The position numbers and the translations under genes are program-made. From CAYXVU01 sp964468725 (GTDB lineage: Bacteria > Acidobacteriota > Blastocatellia > UBA7656): a stretch of DNA of 16,197 bases. The stretch spans positions 1-16,197 of the forward strand of contig CAYXVU010000137.1 in the NCBI GenBank assembly GCA_964468725.1. The letters are read 5' to 3'. The notes below the pieces were generated by a model. It made no database searches and was not told the origin of the DNA. It saw nothing but the letters and a program-made list of their open reading frames with translations. This document shows, piece after piece, positions 1 to 6,868 of the stretch (positions are counted from its first letter, which is position 1; each line of letters starts with the position of its first letter).

Positions 1-1514
1 TTGCGAGGCGCAGAGGCGCGAATCGTCATCTCCGTGCCGCGCAGTAATTCGACATCTTCGCGGCCTTCGACGAAGATGGAACCGGCGCCCGCGCCCGCCC
101 CGATGGCTGCGCCAATCGCTGCGCCTTTCCCGCCTCCGGTAATCGCGCCGATCAACGCGCCAATCGCCGCGCCGATGCCGGAACGCACAACCGTGCGCTC
201 GGTTTGGCTGTCATCGTCGCTGACTTCGCCTTCGTTATCTACGCGCACATCTTCACCCGTCGTGGAGCGCACGCTTTCAATCACGCCCGCAAAGTTGTAG
301 GTGCGTCCGTCACGCAACCGAATGCGCTCAAAATCGAGCGCCAAATCAGCCCGTCCGGCGAGGCGACCGCTACGTTCCACTTTCGTGATATAACCTTCGA
401 TCAACGCGCCCTCAAATTGGCGAGGCGAACGCACGGTCAGGGTGAACCGCTCGCCTTCGCGCACCGTCTTGGTTGACAAGTCGCGGTTCAAAACGGCGAC
501 CACCGAAGTGCCGTCAGCCATCGTGTAGTTGCCGCTCGGCAGCGCATCGCCTACGGGCAGATTCCCCCTGCCTTTGAAGAGGTCTAATTGAGCAACTTCT
601 GAAGTCTTTTCATAAACGCTCTGCACGGTCACCGATTGAGCGAGGCGGTCGTGATAGATGCGTCGTGTAACACGCAAGTTGCGACAGTTATCAATCGGAT
701 CGAAGGTCACAAAATAGTCATTGACGCGATCTCCGGTCGTGGCAATCTCCAACCGATCACCGATCAGCATCGCTTTAGTTTGAAGGGTGCGCCCGTTGCG
801 CGTCTTTTCGCTCTGCGTCAGGCCGTTGGCGTCGAGCGCCACCGGACGCGCCACCGTCGAGGCGATGGTTACATTACTTCCCTGCCGGTCGAGCGCCAAC
901 ATCGTCGGCGACTGCAAACGACGCTCAAGGTTTTGCCGAATGCGTGTGCGCTCAGTCGCATTGAGATTGCGCGTCGCGCGCTCGGCAGCATCCTGCACGC
1001 GGTCACTGCGCGAAAGGTTCAAGCGATAGGTTCCCGTCAAACAGGCGGCGTTGTAAGGTACTGGCATCTCCCACCGCCAGTTGACATTGTAATAACGCGC
1101 CAAGGTGTTCAAATCAGCCCGCAACAATGTCCAATCCCGTTCGACGCGCGTCGCCAGTTGTCGCCGCTGCATAAAGTCATCAATGAAAACGGCGCGGGTC
1201 AACACCTCTTGCACATCGTTGGCGGACTCGCGGCGTGAGCGAAATTGCAGGATCAGGCGATCCGTCGCCGCTTCAAAATCGCGCACGAATTGATTGATGT
1301 TATCTTCGCGTTGTGTGCCGTCCATCTGGCTGCGGTTCAAGGTCGTCGCCAGATTAGTCTGGAAGACATCGGAACGCGATTCGATGCGGCGCAGCAAGCT
1401 ATCCACTTGGCGGTCGCTGACGCGCGCGACGCGCACTTGCGCGAAGCTCGGCAGCGCTCCCGCCAATAAAAAGATCAGTAAAAATACGCTTACGTTTTTC
1501 ATTGCTCTCCTCAT
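1..1514 (-). CDS. Secreted glycine-zipper (YMGG-like) protein, 3' end beyond the window
   Basis: An open frame of 504 codons runs from an ATG at 1514 off the left edge without a stop, so the C-terminus is missing. The N-terminus has basic residues, a hydrophobic stretch (VSVFLLIFLLAG) and a signal-peptidase-like ALPSFA-Q site, so the protein is probably exported. The middle is Arg/Asp-rich and mostly helical, with no enzymatic motif I recognise. Near residues 445-479 lies a Gly/Ala zipper of repeated small-x3-small spacing (SGIGAAIGALIGAITGGG and following), as in YMGG-like or glycine-zipper-2TM envelope proteins, which insert in or associate with membranes. Two in-frame starts exist (1514 and 1502). 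I prefer 1514 because a perfect AGGAGG lies 5 nt upstream. It follows the BON protein by 49 nt, so the two are probably co-transcribed. Function unknown; envelope role inferred. Confidence 0.85.
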   Translation of the reverse strand, partial: MRRAMKNVSVFLLIFLLAGALPSFAQVRVARVSDRQVDSLLRRIESRSDVFQTNLATTLNRSQMDGTQREDNINQFVRDFEAATDRLILQFRSRRESANDVQEVLTRAVFIDDFMQRRQLATRVERDWTLLRADLNTLARYYNVNWRWEMPVPYNAACLTGTYRLNLSRSDRVQDAAERATRNLNATERTRIRQNLERRLQSPTMLALDRQGSNVTIASTVARPVALDANGLTQSEKTRNGRTLQTKAMLIGDRLEIATTGDRVNDYFVTFDPIDNCRNLRVTRRIYHDRLAQSVTVQSVYEKTSEVAQLDLFKGRGNLPVGDALPSGNYTMADGTSVVAVLNRDLSTKTVREGERFTLTVRSPRQFEGALIEGYITKVERSGRLAGRADLALDFERIRLRDGRTYNFAGVIESVRSTTGEDVRVDNEGEVSDDDSQTERTVVRSGIGAAIGALIGAITGGGKGAAIGAAIGAGAGAGSIFVEGREDVELLRGTEMTIRASAPR

Positions 1515-1519
1515 AATAC

Positions 1520-1525
1520 CCTCCT
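1520..1525 (-). promoter_or_regulatory. Ribosome binding site deciding the start of the glycine-zipper gene
   Basis: On the minus strand AGGAGG lies 5 nt before the ATG at 1514. A second AGGAGA (1506-1511) lies only 3 nt before the alternative ATG at 1502. Spacing favours the outer start, which adds Met-Arg-Arg-Ala and gives a more basic signal-peptide n-region. Confidence 0.6.
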
Positions 1526-1563
1526 GTGGTGTATCCATATCCCTATCCAATACTGGGGATGTA

Positions 1564-2406
1564 TTAGTTTGATGGTAAAACGCTGAGCCGGTTTTCGACC
1601 TTGCGCACGCCTTGCGTGTCGCGTGCAATGCGCACCGCCAGCGCGCTTTCGGCGCGCGAAGCGACCTGTCCGGTCAGCACTAACAGGCCATCGCGGCTCT
1701 CGACTTTGATCGCGCCGACATCACGAAAATTTTGGCGTTCGCTGAAGAGCGCAAACAACACGGCTTTGGCCAAATCCTGATCCTTGATGGCTGACGAAGC
1801 GACAGCGGGTTCACTGTCCGGCGCGGCAGGCTCGGTAACGGCAAGGTTATTGATCACATTGCTGACGGCAGTGATGCTGCGCGTCACTTGTTCCGCGCCG
1901 TTTTTCTGCACCGTCGTGGCGACCTGCCCGCTCAAAGTGACGACGCGATCTTGAACATTGATTTGGATACTTTGGCCGCGCAATTCGGTGCTGTTGGCCA
2001 GTTTTTCGCGCAGGTCGGCTTTGATCTCTAAGTCCGCCACGCGCGCGCTAGCGCGGCGTCCGGCTTCAGAAGGGGGCAAGCCGGGTTCAACTTGCAGTTG
2101 GTTGACGACCGACTGTACGCCGGTCGTATCCGCCGCCACGCTTTCGGCCAACTCTTTGTCAATCTCTGAAGGCACCTGGCCGATCAGGGTCACGACATCG
2201 TTATGCGTATCAACGCTGATGTCATAGCCCGACAGCCGTTTTGACAAGGCGAAATTCGATTTCACTTTGCCGGTTGTTGCCACATCTGCGGCGCTCTGAA
2301 TCATGTTTTGCGCGGCGGGCTGCGCTTTGCCGTAGTAAGCAAAGACCAGATACGCAACCACGCCAACCAGCAATAAAACCAGCAGAAGGGTCAGCACTCT
2401 TCGCAT
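1564..2406 (-). CDS. Membrane-anchored triple-BON-domain protein
   Basis: This 280-residue protein starts with MRR and one hydrophobic segment (about residues 4-24) that would act as an uncleaved anchor or signal. Three BON domains follow at about 38-106, 122-190 and 207-276. Each has an alternating hydrophobic core and the signature VxLxGxV (VVTLIGQV, VVTLSGQV, LLVLTGQV), followed by a helix and a final GVxxVxNxL-type strand. BON domains are known from OsmY and related periplasmic proteins and are thought to bind phospholipid or stabilise the envelope under stress. The start is supported by AAAGGAG upstream. It precedes the secreted glycine-zipper gene by 49 nt in the same direction, suggesting an envelope-maintenance operon. 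Partner and ligand are unknown. Confidence 0.9.
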   Translation of the reverse strand: MRRVLTLLLVLLLVGVVAYLVFAYYGKAQPAAQNMIQSAADVATTGKVKSNFALSKRLSGYDISVDTHNDVVTLIGQVPSEIDKELAESVAADTTGVQSVVNQLQVEPGLPPSEAGRRASARVADLEIKADLREKLANSTELRGQSIQINVQDRVVTLSGQVATTVQKNGAEQVTRSITAVSNVINNLAVTEPAAPDSEPAVASSAIKDQDLAKAVLFALFSERQNFRDVGAIKVESRDGLLVLTGQVASRAESALAVRIARDTQGVRKVENRLSVLPSN

Positions 2407-2740
2407 GCTCGTTCTCCTTTTCGAGGCGAGTGGCGGCTGACAAAATCTCTTTGAATGCCTACCTGTCTTGTGCGCAGGTCGTCATTCATGCAGCAATACC
2501 GGTCTTGGAGTACGCCCTATTCGAACGACTTCACGCGGTTTTGTCAGTCGCACTGCCCGCTCTTGTATCAGGCAATCGGCATGCCAACGCCAGGCCCGCT
2601 GAGAATGGAGAAATTCGGCAGGTGCAGCCGAATTATCGAATGATTGAAATGCAAATGCACTGGCGCGGCATACACTGACTGTTTGAATCAGAGACAATCG
2701 AAAAGCGGGGATGCGGGCGGGATAACAGTAACCTGTGGGT
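2407..2740. other. Intergenic region between nadB and the BON gene
   Basis: This 334-nt stretch lies downstream of nadB and upstream of the BON gene. The short open frames in it lack coding character and ribosome binding sites. The only clear structure is the 8-bp hairpin at 2612-2634. The promoter of the BON operon must lie here, but I could not pick a convincing -35/-10 pair. Confidence 0.6.
2612..2634 (-). terminator. Hairpin, possible nadB terminator
   Basis: A perfect 8-bp inverted repeat (AATTCGGC / GCCGAATT) encloses a 7-nt loop, about 105 nt downstream of the nadB stop on the minus strand. On that strand the second arm runs into TTCTCC, which is only weakly U-rich, so this is a tentative terminator call. 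Confidence 0.35.
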
Positions 2741-4288
2741 TCACAAAATTGTCGTGCGGTGCGAGCCGCCGCGTCGTTGCAAGGTGTGATGTTTGAAGTT
2801 CAAATCGTCAAGGTTCGGATAATCGCTGCGATAGTGCGCGCCGCGCGATTCGCGCCGCGAAAGCGCGGCTTCGACGACCAGTCGCGCCAGCGTGACGAAG
2901 TTCCATGAGCGCGTATTCAATGGACGCGCAGCAATCTCATCCAGCGCGGCCAACGCCTCTTTCAATCCGGTTTCCTGCCGCACGATGCCGACCTGATTCC
3001 ACATGATGCGTTTGACTTCGGCGCGTGTGCCGTCATCAATGCGCCAATCGGCCTCTTTGCCATAATCCCAATCAGGCGGCGCGGCGGGTTCGATTTGACC
3101 GGGCGCTTCTTTGGCGGCGACCTGACCAGCGCGTGCGCCATAAACCAATCCTTCAAGCAAGGAATTTGAAGCTAACCGATTCGCCCCGTGAACGCCCGTG
3201 CAAGCGACTTCACCGGCAGCGTAGAGTCCGACCAGCGAAGTTCGCCCGAAGGTATCGGTGCGAACGCCGCCCATGGTGTAATGCGCGGCGGGGCTGACGG
3301 GAATCAAATCGCGTGTGATGTCGACATTATAGAGCTGGCAGGTGTTGTAAATCTTCGGGAAGCGGTCGCGTACAAAAGTACGATCCAGATGGCGCATATC
3401 GAGGCAGACATAATCTGTCGAAGTGCGCTGCATTTCGAAATGAATCGAGCGGCTGACAATGTCGCGCGGCGCTAGTTCCGCGCGTTCATCATAACGCGGC
3501 ATAAAGCGTTCGCCGTCCGTGTTGAGTAACAGTCCGCCTTCGCCGCGCATGGCTTCACTGAGCAAGAAACGCGGCGCATGGGCAACCGCCAAAGCTGTCG
3601 GATGAAACTGCATAAATTCCATATCGGCCATTACTGCACCCGCGCGATAGGCCATCGCTTGGCCGTCGCCCGTCGCCACATCCGGGTTCGTCGTGTGCAG
3701 GTAGAGTTGCCCCGCGCCGCCCGTCGCCAATACGACCGCACGGCTATAGAGGGCGCGCACTTGATTGGTATCCGGTTCGACATAGGTCACGCCGACCGCA
3801 CGGCCTTGATTGACGATCAGCGATTGGGTGCATGAATGCGGCAGGTATTCGATGTTGGAAAATTTCCGCGACCAAGCGACCAAAGCGCGCACGATCTCGC
3901 GCCCCGTCGCATCGCCATGCGCGTGCAGAATGCGCGAGCGCGAATGCGCGGCTTCGCGGGTGAATGATAGTTGCTCGCCTTTGCGATCAAACTCCGCACC
4001 ATGTTCGATCAGCTCGGTGATATAGCGCGGCCCCTCTTCGACGAGCACAGTTACGGCTTCGTCATCGCACAGCCCTGCACCGGCTTCGATGGTGTCTTGA
4101 AAGTGCAATTCGATCTTGTCGTCGTCACTCAGAACGACGGCGACGCCGCCTTGTGCATACTCGGTGTTCGATTCGGTGACCTGATCTTTGGTCAAGATCG
4201 TAACGCGGCCTGCGGAGGCCAACGCAACGGCGGCGCGCAATCCGGCAACGCCGCTGCCAATGACAATGAAATCGGTTTGCTCGGTCAT
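2741..4288 (-). CDS. nadB: L-aspartate oxidase
   Basis: This flavoprotein oxidises L-aspartate to iminoaspartate, the first step of de novo NAD synthesis from aspartate; quinolinate synthase (NadA) uses the product. The 515 residues are close to the usual 510-540. The N-terminus has the FAD dinucleotide-binding motif IGSGVAGL (9-16), then the SNTEYAQGG segment (40-48) typical of the family. The succinate-dehydrogenase/fumarate-reductase-like core is intact: MEFMQFHPTAL (223-233), RGEGG (248-252), APRDIVSR (273-280) with the catalytic-type Arg, HYTMGG (336-341), and GEVACTGVHGANRLASNSL (359-377). The C-terminal helical domain holds the SRRESRGAHYRSDYP motif (477-491). ATG at 4288 begins just before the FAD motif. 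The gap starts 14 nt upstream, so promoter and operon partners cannot be seen. nadA and nadC are not in the window. Confidence 0.97.
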   Translation of the reverse strand: MTEQTDFIVIGSGVAGLRAAVALASAGRVTILTKDQVTESNTEYAQGGVAVVLSDDDKIELHFQDTIEAGAGLCDDEAVTVLVEEGPRYITELIEHGAEFDRKGEQLSFTREAAHSRSRILHAHGDATGREIVRALVAWSRKFSNIEYLPHSCTQSLIVNQGRAVGVTYVEPDTNQVRALYSRAVVLATGGAGQLYLHTTNPDVATGDGQAMAYRAGAVMADMEFMQFHPTALAVAHAPRFLLSEAMRGEGGLLLNTDGERFMPRYDERAELAPRDIVSRSIHFEMQRTSTDYVCLDMRHLDRTFVRDRFPKIYNTCQLYNVDITRDLIPVSPAAHYTMGGVRTDTFGRTSLVGLYAAGEVACTGVHGANRLASNSLLEGLVYGARAGQVAAKEAPGQIEPAAPPDWDYGKEADWRIDDGTRAEVKRIMWNQVGIVRQETGLKEALAALDEIAARPLNTRSWNFVTLARLVVEAALSRRESRGAHYRSDYPNLDDLNFKHHTLQRRGGSHRTTIL

Positions 4289-4302
4289 CGTAACAATATC
4301 CG

Positions 4303-4402
4303 NNNNNNNNNNNNNNNNNNNNNNNNNNNNNNNNNNNNNNNNNNNNNNNNNNNNNNNNNNNNNNNNNNNNNNNNNNNNNNNNNNNNNNNNNNNNNNNNNN
4401 NN
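4303..4402. other. Assembly gap of 100 N
   Basis: Exactly 100 N separate the 5' flank of nadB from the 3' flank of the ankyrin gene. A round 100 is the usual placeholder for a gap of unknown size, so real sequence, including genes, may be missing here. Open frames that cross it are artefacts. Confidence 0.97.
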
Positions 4403-4428
4403 CCGTCAATCGGTCATCCCGCCGCCAA

Positions 4429-4980
4429 CTACTTCCCTTTCGCGGTGTCAGTCTTTTTTTTGCCCGGCCAAATGCCGACGGGCATCTTCTCTTTGAGAAC
4501 GTTAACAATGTCGGCATGCTGTTTCTCATTGGCATAATCGGCAGCCGTGCGTCCGCTATTGTCTTTGACGGTGGCATCGGCTCCGGCATCGAGCAGGATT
4601 TTGACGATTTCGAGTTGTCCAACAAGCGCTGCGCTCATCAACACGGTGTAGCTGCCCGGCGTTTTCGCATTTACATCTGCGCCTTTTTCGATCAGTTTTT
4701 TGACGATTTCGACTTGCCCCATCCCCGCAGCGTTCATCAGCGGCGTGACGCCGGTTTCGGTTGCTGCATTGACATTGGCCCCGCTTTCAATCAAGTGCAT
4801 AGCCTCTTCGGTATTGCCTGCCTGCACGGCGCGCATCAGCGCCGTCACGCCGCCTTGCGCAGGCGCTTCGATGTTTTGCGAAGTCGAGGGCGAGCCCGCC
4901 GCCTGACTCTGCGTCTGTGCTTGCTTGCTGCAAGCGGTCAGCAACATTGCAGCACATAGCAAGGTGAGAGCTTTGATCAT
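4429..4980 (-). CDS. Ankyrin-repeat lipoprotein
   Basis: A 183-residue protein with a lipoprotein signal peptide: hydrophobic n-terminal segment and lipobox LLTAC with the lipidated Cys at 17. A Ser/Gln-rich spacer of about 25 residues leads to four ankyrin repeats at about 44-75, 77-108, 110-141 and 142-166. They carry the family consensus (TALMRAVQAG, TPLMNAAGMGQVEIVKKLIEKGAD, VLMSAALVGQLEIVKILLDAGAD). The end is Lys-rich. It is predicted to be tethered to a membrane on the outer face of the cytoplasmic membrane or in the periplasm, and to act by protein binding; the partner is unknown. The start at 4980 has AGGAGG 9 nt upstream. It follows the SDR gene by 61 nt in the same direction, though a possible promoter lies between them. 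Confidence 0.93.
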   Translation of the reverse strand: MIKALTLLCAAMLLTACSKQAQTQSQAAGSPSTSQNIEAPAQGGVTALMRAVQAGNTEEAMHLIESGANVNAATETGVTPLMNAAGMGQVEIVKKLIEKGADVNAKTPGSYTVLMSAALVGQLEIVKILLDAGADATVKDNSGRTAADYANEKQHADIVNVLKEKMPVGIWPGKKKTDTAKGK

Positions 4981-5014
4981 CCAGATAATCCTCCTGAAAA
5001 ATTGATGATGTAAG

Positions 5015-5045
5015 ACTATAACGAATCTTCCGCCATTTTGCTCAA
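5015..5045 (-). promoter_or_regulatory. Possible promoter of the ankyrin lipoprotein gene
   Basis: On the minus strand TTGAGC (5040-5045) and TATAGT (5015-5020) are separated by 19 nt, about 35 nt upstream of the start codon. The -10 matches 5 of 6 and the -35 matches 4 of 6, but the spacer is longer than ideal, and the -35 overlaps the end of the upstream gene. Confidence 0.3.
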
Positions 5046-6043
5046 GCCTCCGCGGCTCTGGTGGTCATCCCTAATCGCTTCATCTCGTATTCCAAAGTTT
5101 CGCGCAAACCGACATCGAGCGCACGCGGATTGAAGCCGAGTTCACGGCGCGCCTTTTCGTTGCTGGCAATGTAGGTCACACCGGCGACCACGCGCAATGC
5201 TTCGGCACTGTAGGTTTCCGGCAATGGCAAAACGGATCCGACCGCACCCATCAGTTTCGCCATGGCGCGCATCGTCGTCGGGCTCGGATGCCAACGCGGC
5301 GCTTTGATGCCGGTCAGCCGTTCAGCAATCTCGAAGGCCTCTTGAAACTTGTGCATTGGACCGGCGAGGATATAGCTTTCGCCCGTGCGCCCCTTCTCCA
5401 TCGCTTGCAGATGGCCGCGCGCAATATCATCAACGTGCGCCCAACAAAATGCCGTCTGTCGCGGCGTGAGCGGCAATTTGCCTTGCAGGTATTGCACGAA
5501 AGCGTCATGCACCGAACTCGTGTCGCCCGGCCCGTACACTAATCCTGGCATAACGATAACCAGCGGCAATCCGGCTTTCATCATTGGTTCGGCAATCAGG
5601 TAATGCGCCATCCATTTCGTGCGGTCGTATTCGCTCAACCACACATCATCGAACTGATAGGACTCGTCCACCAACTGACCTTTGGTGTCGGAAAAGACCG
5701 CGACCGTCGAAGTGTACACCCCTTTGGGAATACCAAGCTCTTTCATCAACTCCAAGACGTTGCGCGTGCCGTTGACATTGATCTCTTCGGCTGCGCCTTT
5801 GTCTTTAGAGCCGATTTTGTACCACGCAGCGATATGAAAAACGCCATCCGCACCGCTCAGGGCTGCGCGCATACTCTCTTTATCCGTGATGTCGCCTTCG
5901 TGCAGGGTGATGCCGAGGTTGGCCAATTCTGTCGCTTTCGAGGCATTGCGAACGAGGGCAACCACCTGATGGCCGCCCGCGATGAGTTGCCGCGCAACGT
6001 TGCCGCCGATGAATCCGGTCGCGCCGGTGATGAAGTATTTCAT
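5042..6043 (-). CDS. NAD-dependent epimerase/dehydratase (extended SDR)
   Basis: A 333-residue extended short-chain dehydrogenase/reductase. The Rossmann nucleotide motif TGATGFIGG is at residues 6-14. The D-x-D region follows (EGDIT, 49-53), then VFHIAAW (68-74). The catalytic set is TSTVAVF (111-117) plus Y139-x3-K143 (YDRTK). The C-terminal half carries the substrate-binding region, with MPGLVYGPGD (165-174) and HVDDIARGHL. The overall pattern resembles dihydroflavonol-4-reductase-like and HpnA-like SDRs, which reduce aldehydes or ketones or epimerise nucleotide sugars. The substrate cannot be told from the sequence. The start at 6043 has GAGGG a few nt upstream. The gene lies 63 nt after the Uma2 gene and 61 nt before the ankyrin gene; no functional link to either is evident. 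Confidence 0.93.
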   Translation of the reverse strand: MKYFITGATGFIGGNVARQLIAGGHQVVALVRNASKATELANLGITLHEGDITDKESMRAALSGADGVFHIAAWYKIGSKDKGAAEEINVNGTRNVLELMKELGIPKGVYTSTVAVFSDTKGQLVDESYQFDDVWLSEYDRTKWMAHYLIAEPMMKAGLPLVIVMPGLVYGPGDTSSVHDAFVQYLQGKLPLTPRQTAFCWAHVDDIARGHLQAMEKGRTGESYILAGPMHKFQEAFEIAERLTGIKAPRWHPSPTTMRAMAKLMGAVGSVLPLPETYSAEALRVVAGVTYIASNEKARRELGFNPRALDVGLRETLEYEMKRLGMTTRAAEA

Positions 6044-6106
6044 AGACCCTCGTTGAAACGTTCTCCTTCACAAACGGGTTGATCGCTGATGATGAACTCT
6101 TACGAG

Positions 6107-6739
6107 TCAATAGAGGATGCCGCGCAGGTTCAAGACGAAACCTGTGAGCAGCGGTTCGCCAGAAAGCGTTTTCGGGCGTCGGAGAACCTGCGCTTTTGCC
6201 TTCGGGCGATAGACATATACTTTCTTCTCCAACGGGTCGAGCAGCCATCCCAGTTGCGCGCCGTTGGCCATATACTCTTCCAGTTTGGCTTGCAACACTA
6301 TGAGCGTATCGCTCTCCGATCTCAGTTCGGCAACGAAATCCGGGCAGAGGGGTGCAAATTTTTTCCGCTGCCGTTTGGGAATCGCGTTCCATCGGTCACG
6401 CCGAATCCACGAAACATCGGGCGAACGTTTCGCTCCATTCGGCAAGGTGAAGCCGGTTGACGAATCGAAGCCAACACCCGTGCCGTCGGTCTTCGCCCAA
6501 ATGCCAAATTCCACCGTTAAATTAAAATTCCGCTGTCCGCCTTCGCTGCCAACCGGGGTCATAGCAATGATGTCTCCTTTGCTCGTCATCTCGATGCGCA
6601 GGTTGCGGTTGCGTTGGCAGAGGGTGAAAAAGTCATCGTCTGTCATTCGCTGCCGTAACGGGCCGAGATGAATCACCAGCGCGTTCGGCTCAAGCGGCAT
6701 CTCGCGTTGTCGGATGTTGGGAGGTAAGACGGTCGCCAT
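6107..6739 (-). CDS. Uma2-family PD-(D/E)xK nuclease
   Basis: A 210-residue protein of the Uma2/DUF820 family, a restriction-endonuclease-fold group expanded in Cyanobacteria and other complex bacteria; most members lack an assigned role. Family landmarks: RIEMTSKGDIIAMTPVG (48-64) with Glu50; GFTLPNGAKRSPDVSWI (96-112) with Asp108; PDFVAELRSESD (133-144) with Glu138; and KLEEYMANGAQLGWLLDP (152-169) with Lys152. Asp108, Glu138 and Lys152 are the expected PD...E-x-K catalytic residues, so the protein looks active. The frame extends upstream to a TTG at 6862. That extension has no family similarity, so I chose ATG 6739, which has a purine-rich AGAAGGG upstream. It lies 129 nt after the metallopeptidase gene, at the end of the accessory block. 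Co-function is unproven because Uma2 genes are common stand-alone genes. Confidence 0.88.
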   Translation of the reverse strand: MATVLPPNIRQREMPLEPNALVIHLGPLRQRMTDDDFFTLCQRNRNLRIEMTSKGDIIAMTPVGSEGGQRNFNLTVEFGIWAKTDGTGVGFDSSTGFTLPNGAKRSPDVSWIRRDRWNAIPKRQRKKFAPLCPDFVAELRSESDTLIVLQAKLEEYMANGAQLGWLLDPLEKKVYVYRPKAKAQVLRRPKTLSGEPLLTGFVLNLRGILY

Positions 6740-6868
6740 TGCCCTTCTCTCTTCCTCAGTCAATTTGCTTGCAGGCTGATTATATACAGGTCGGCAGGAT
6801 TTGTTTACTGAGACCGGTGACGACAATCCAAATCGCTTCGCGCTCCGCTCAGGCCATCGCAATCGGCT

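Noticed and set aside
1..1572. Several plus-strand open frames opposite the glycine-zipper gene
   Set aside because: They are low-complexity Pro/Ala/Arg or otherwise unrecognisable translations without ribosome sites. The minus strand has one continuous frame with signal peptide and glycine zipper over the whole stretch.
4125..4625. Open frames running through the N gap
   Set aside because: They exist only because N codons are not stops. The real genes on both sides end outside the gap.
6107..6739. Uma2 as a transposon- or restriction-system gene
   Set aside because: No methylase, transposase or terminal inverted repeats flank it; only the nuclease family can be supported.
6740..6862. 41-codon N-terminal extension of the Uma2 protein from a TTG start
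   Set aside because: It has no family similarity, a rare start codon, and ATG 6739 gives the usual Uma2 length.
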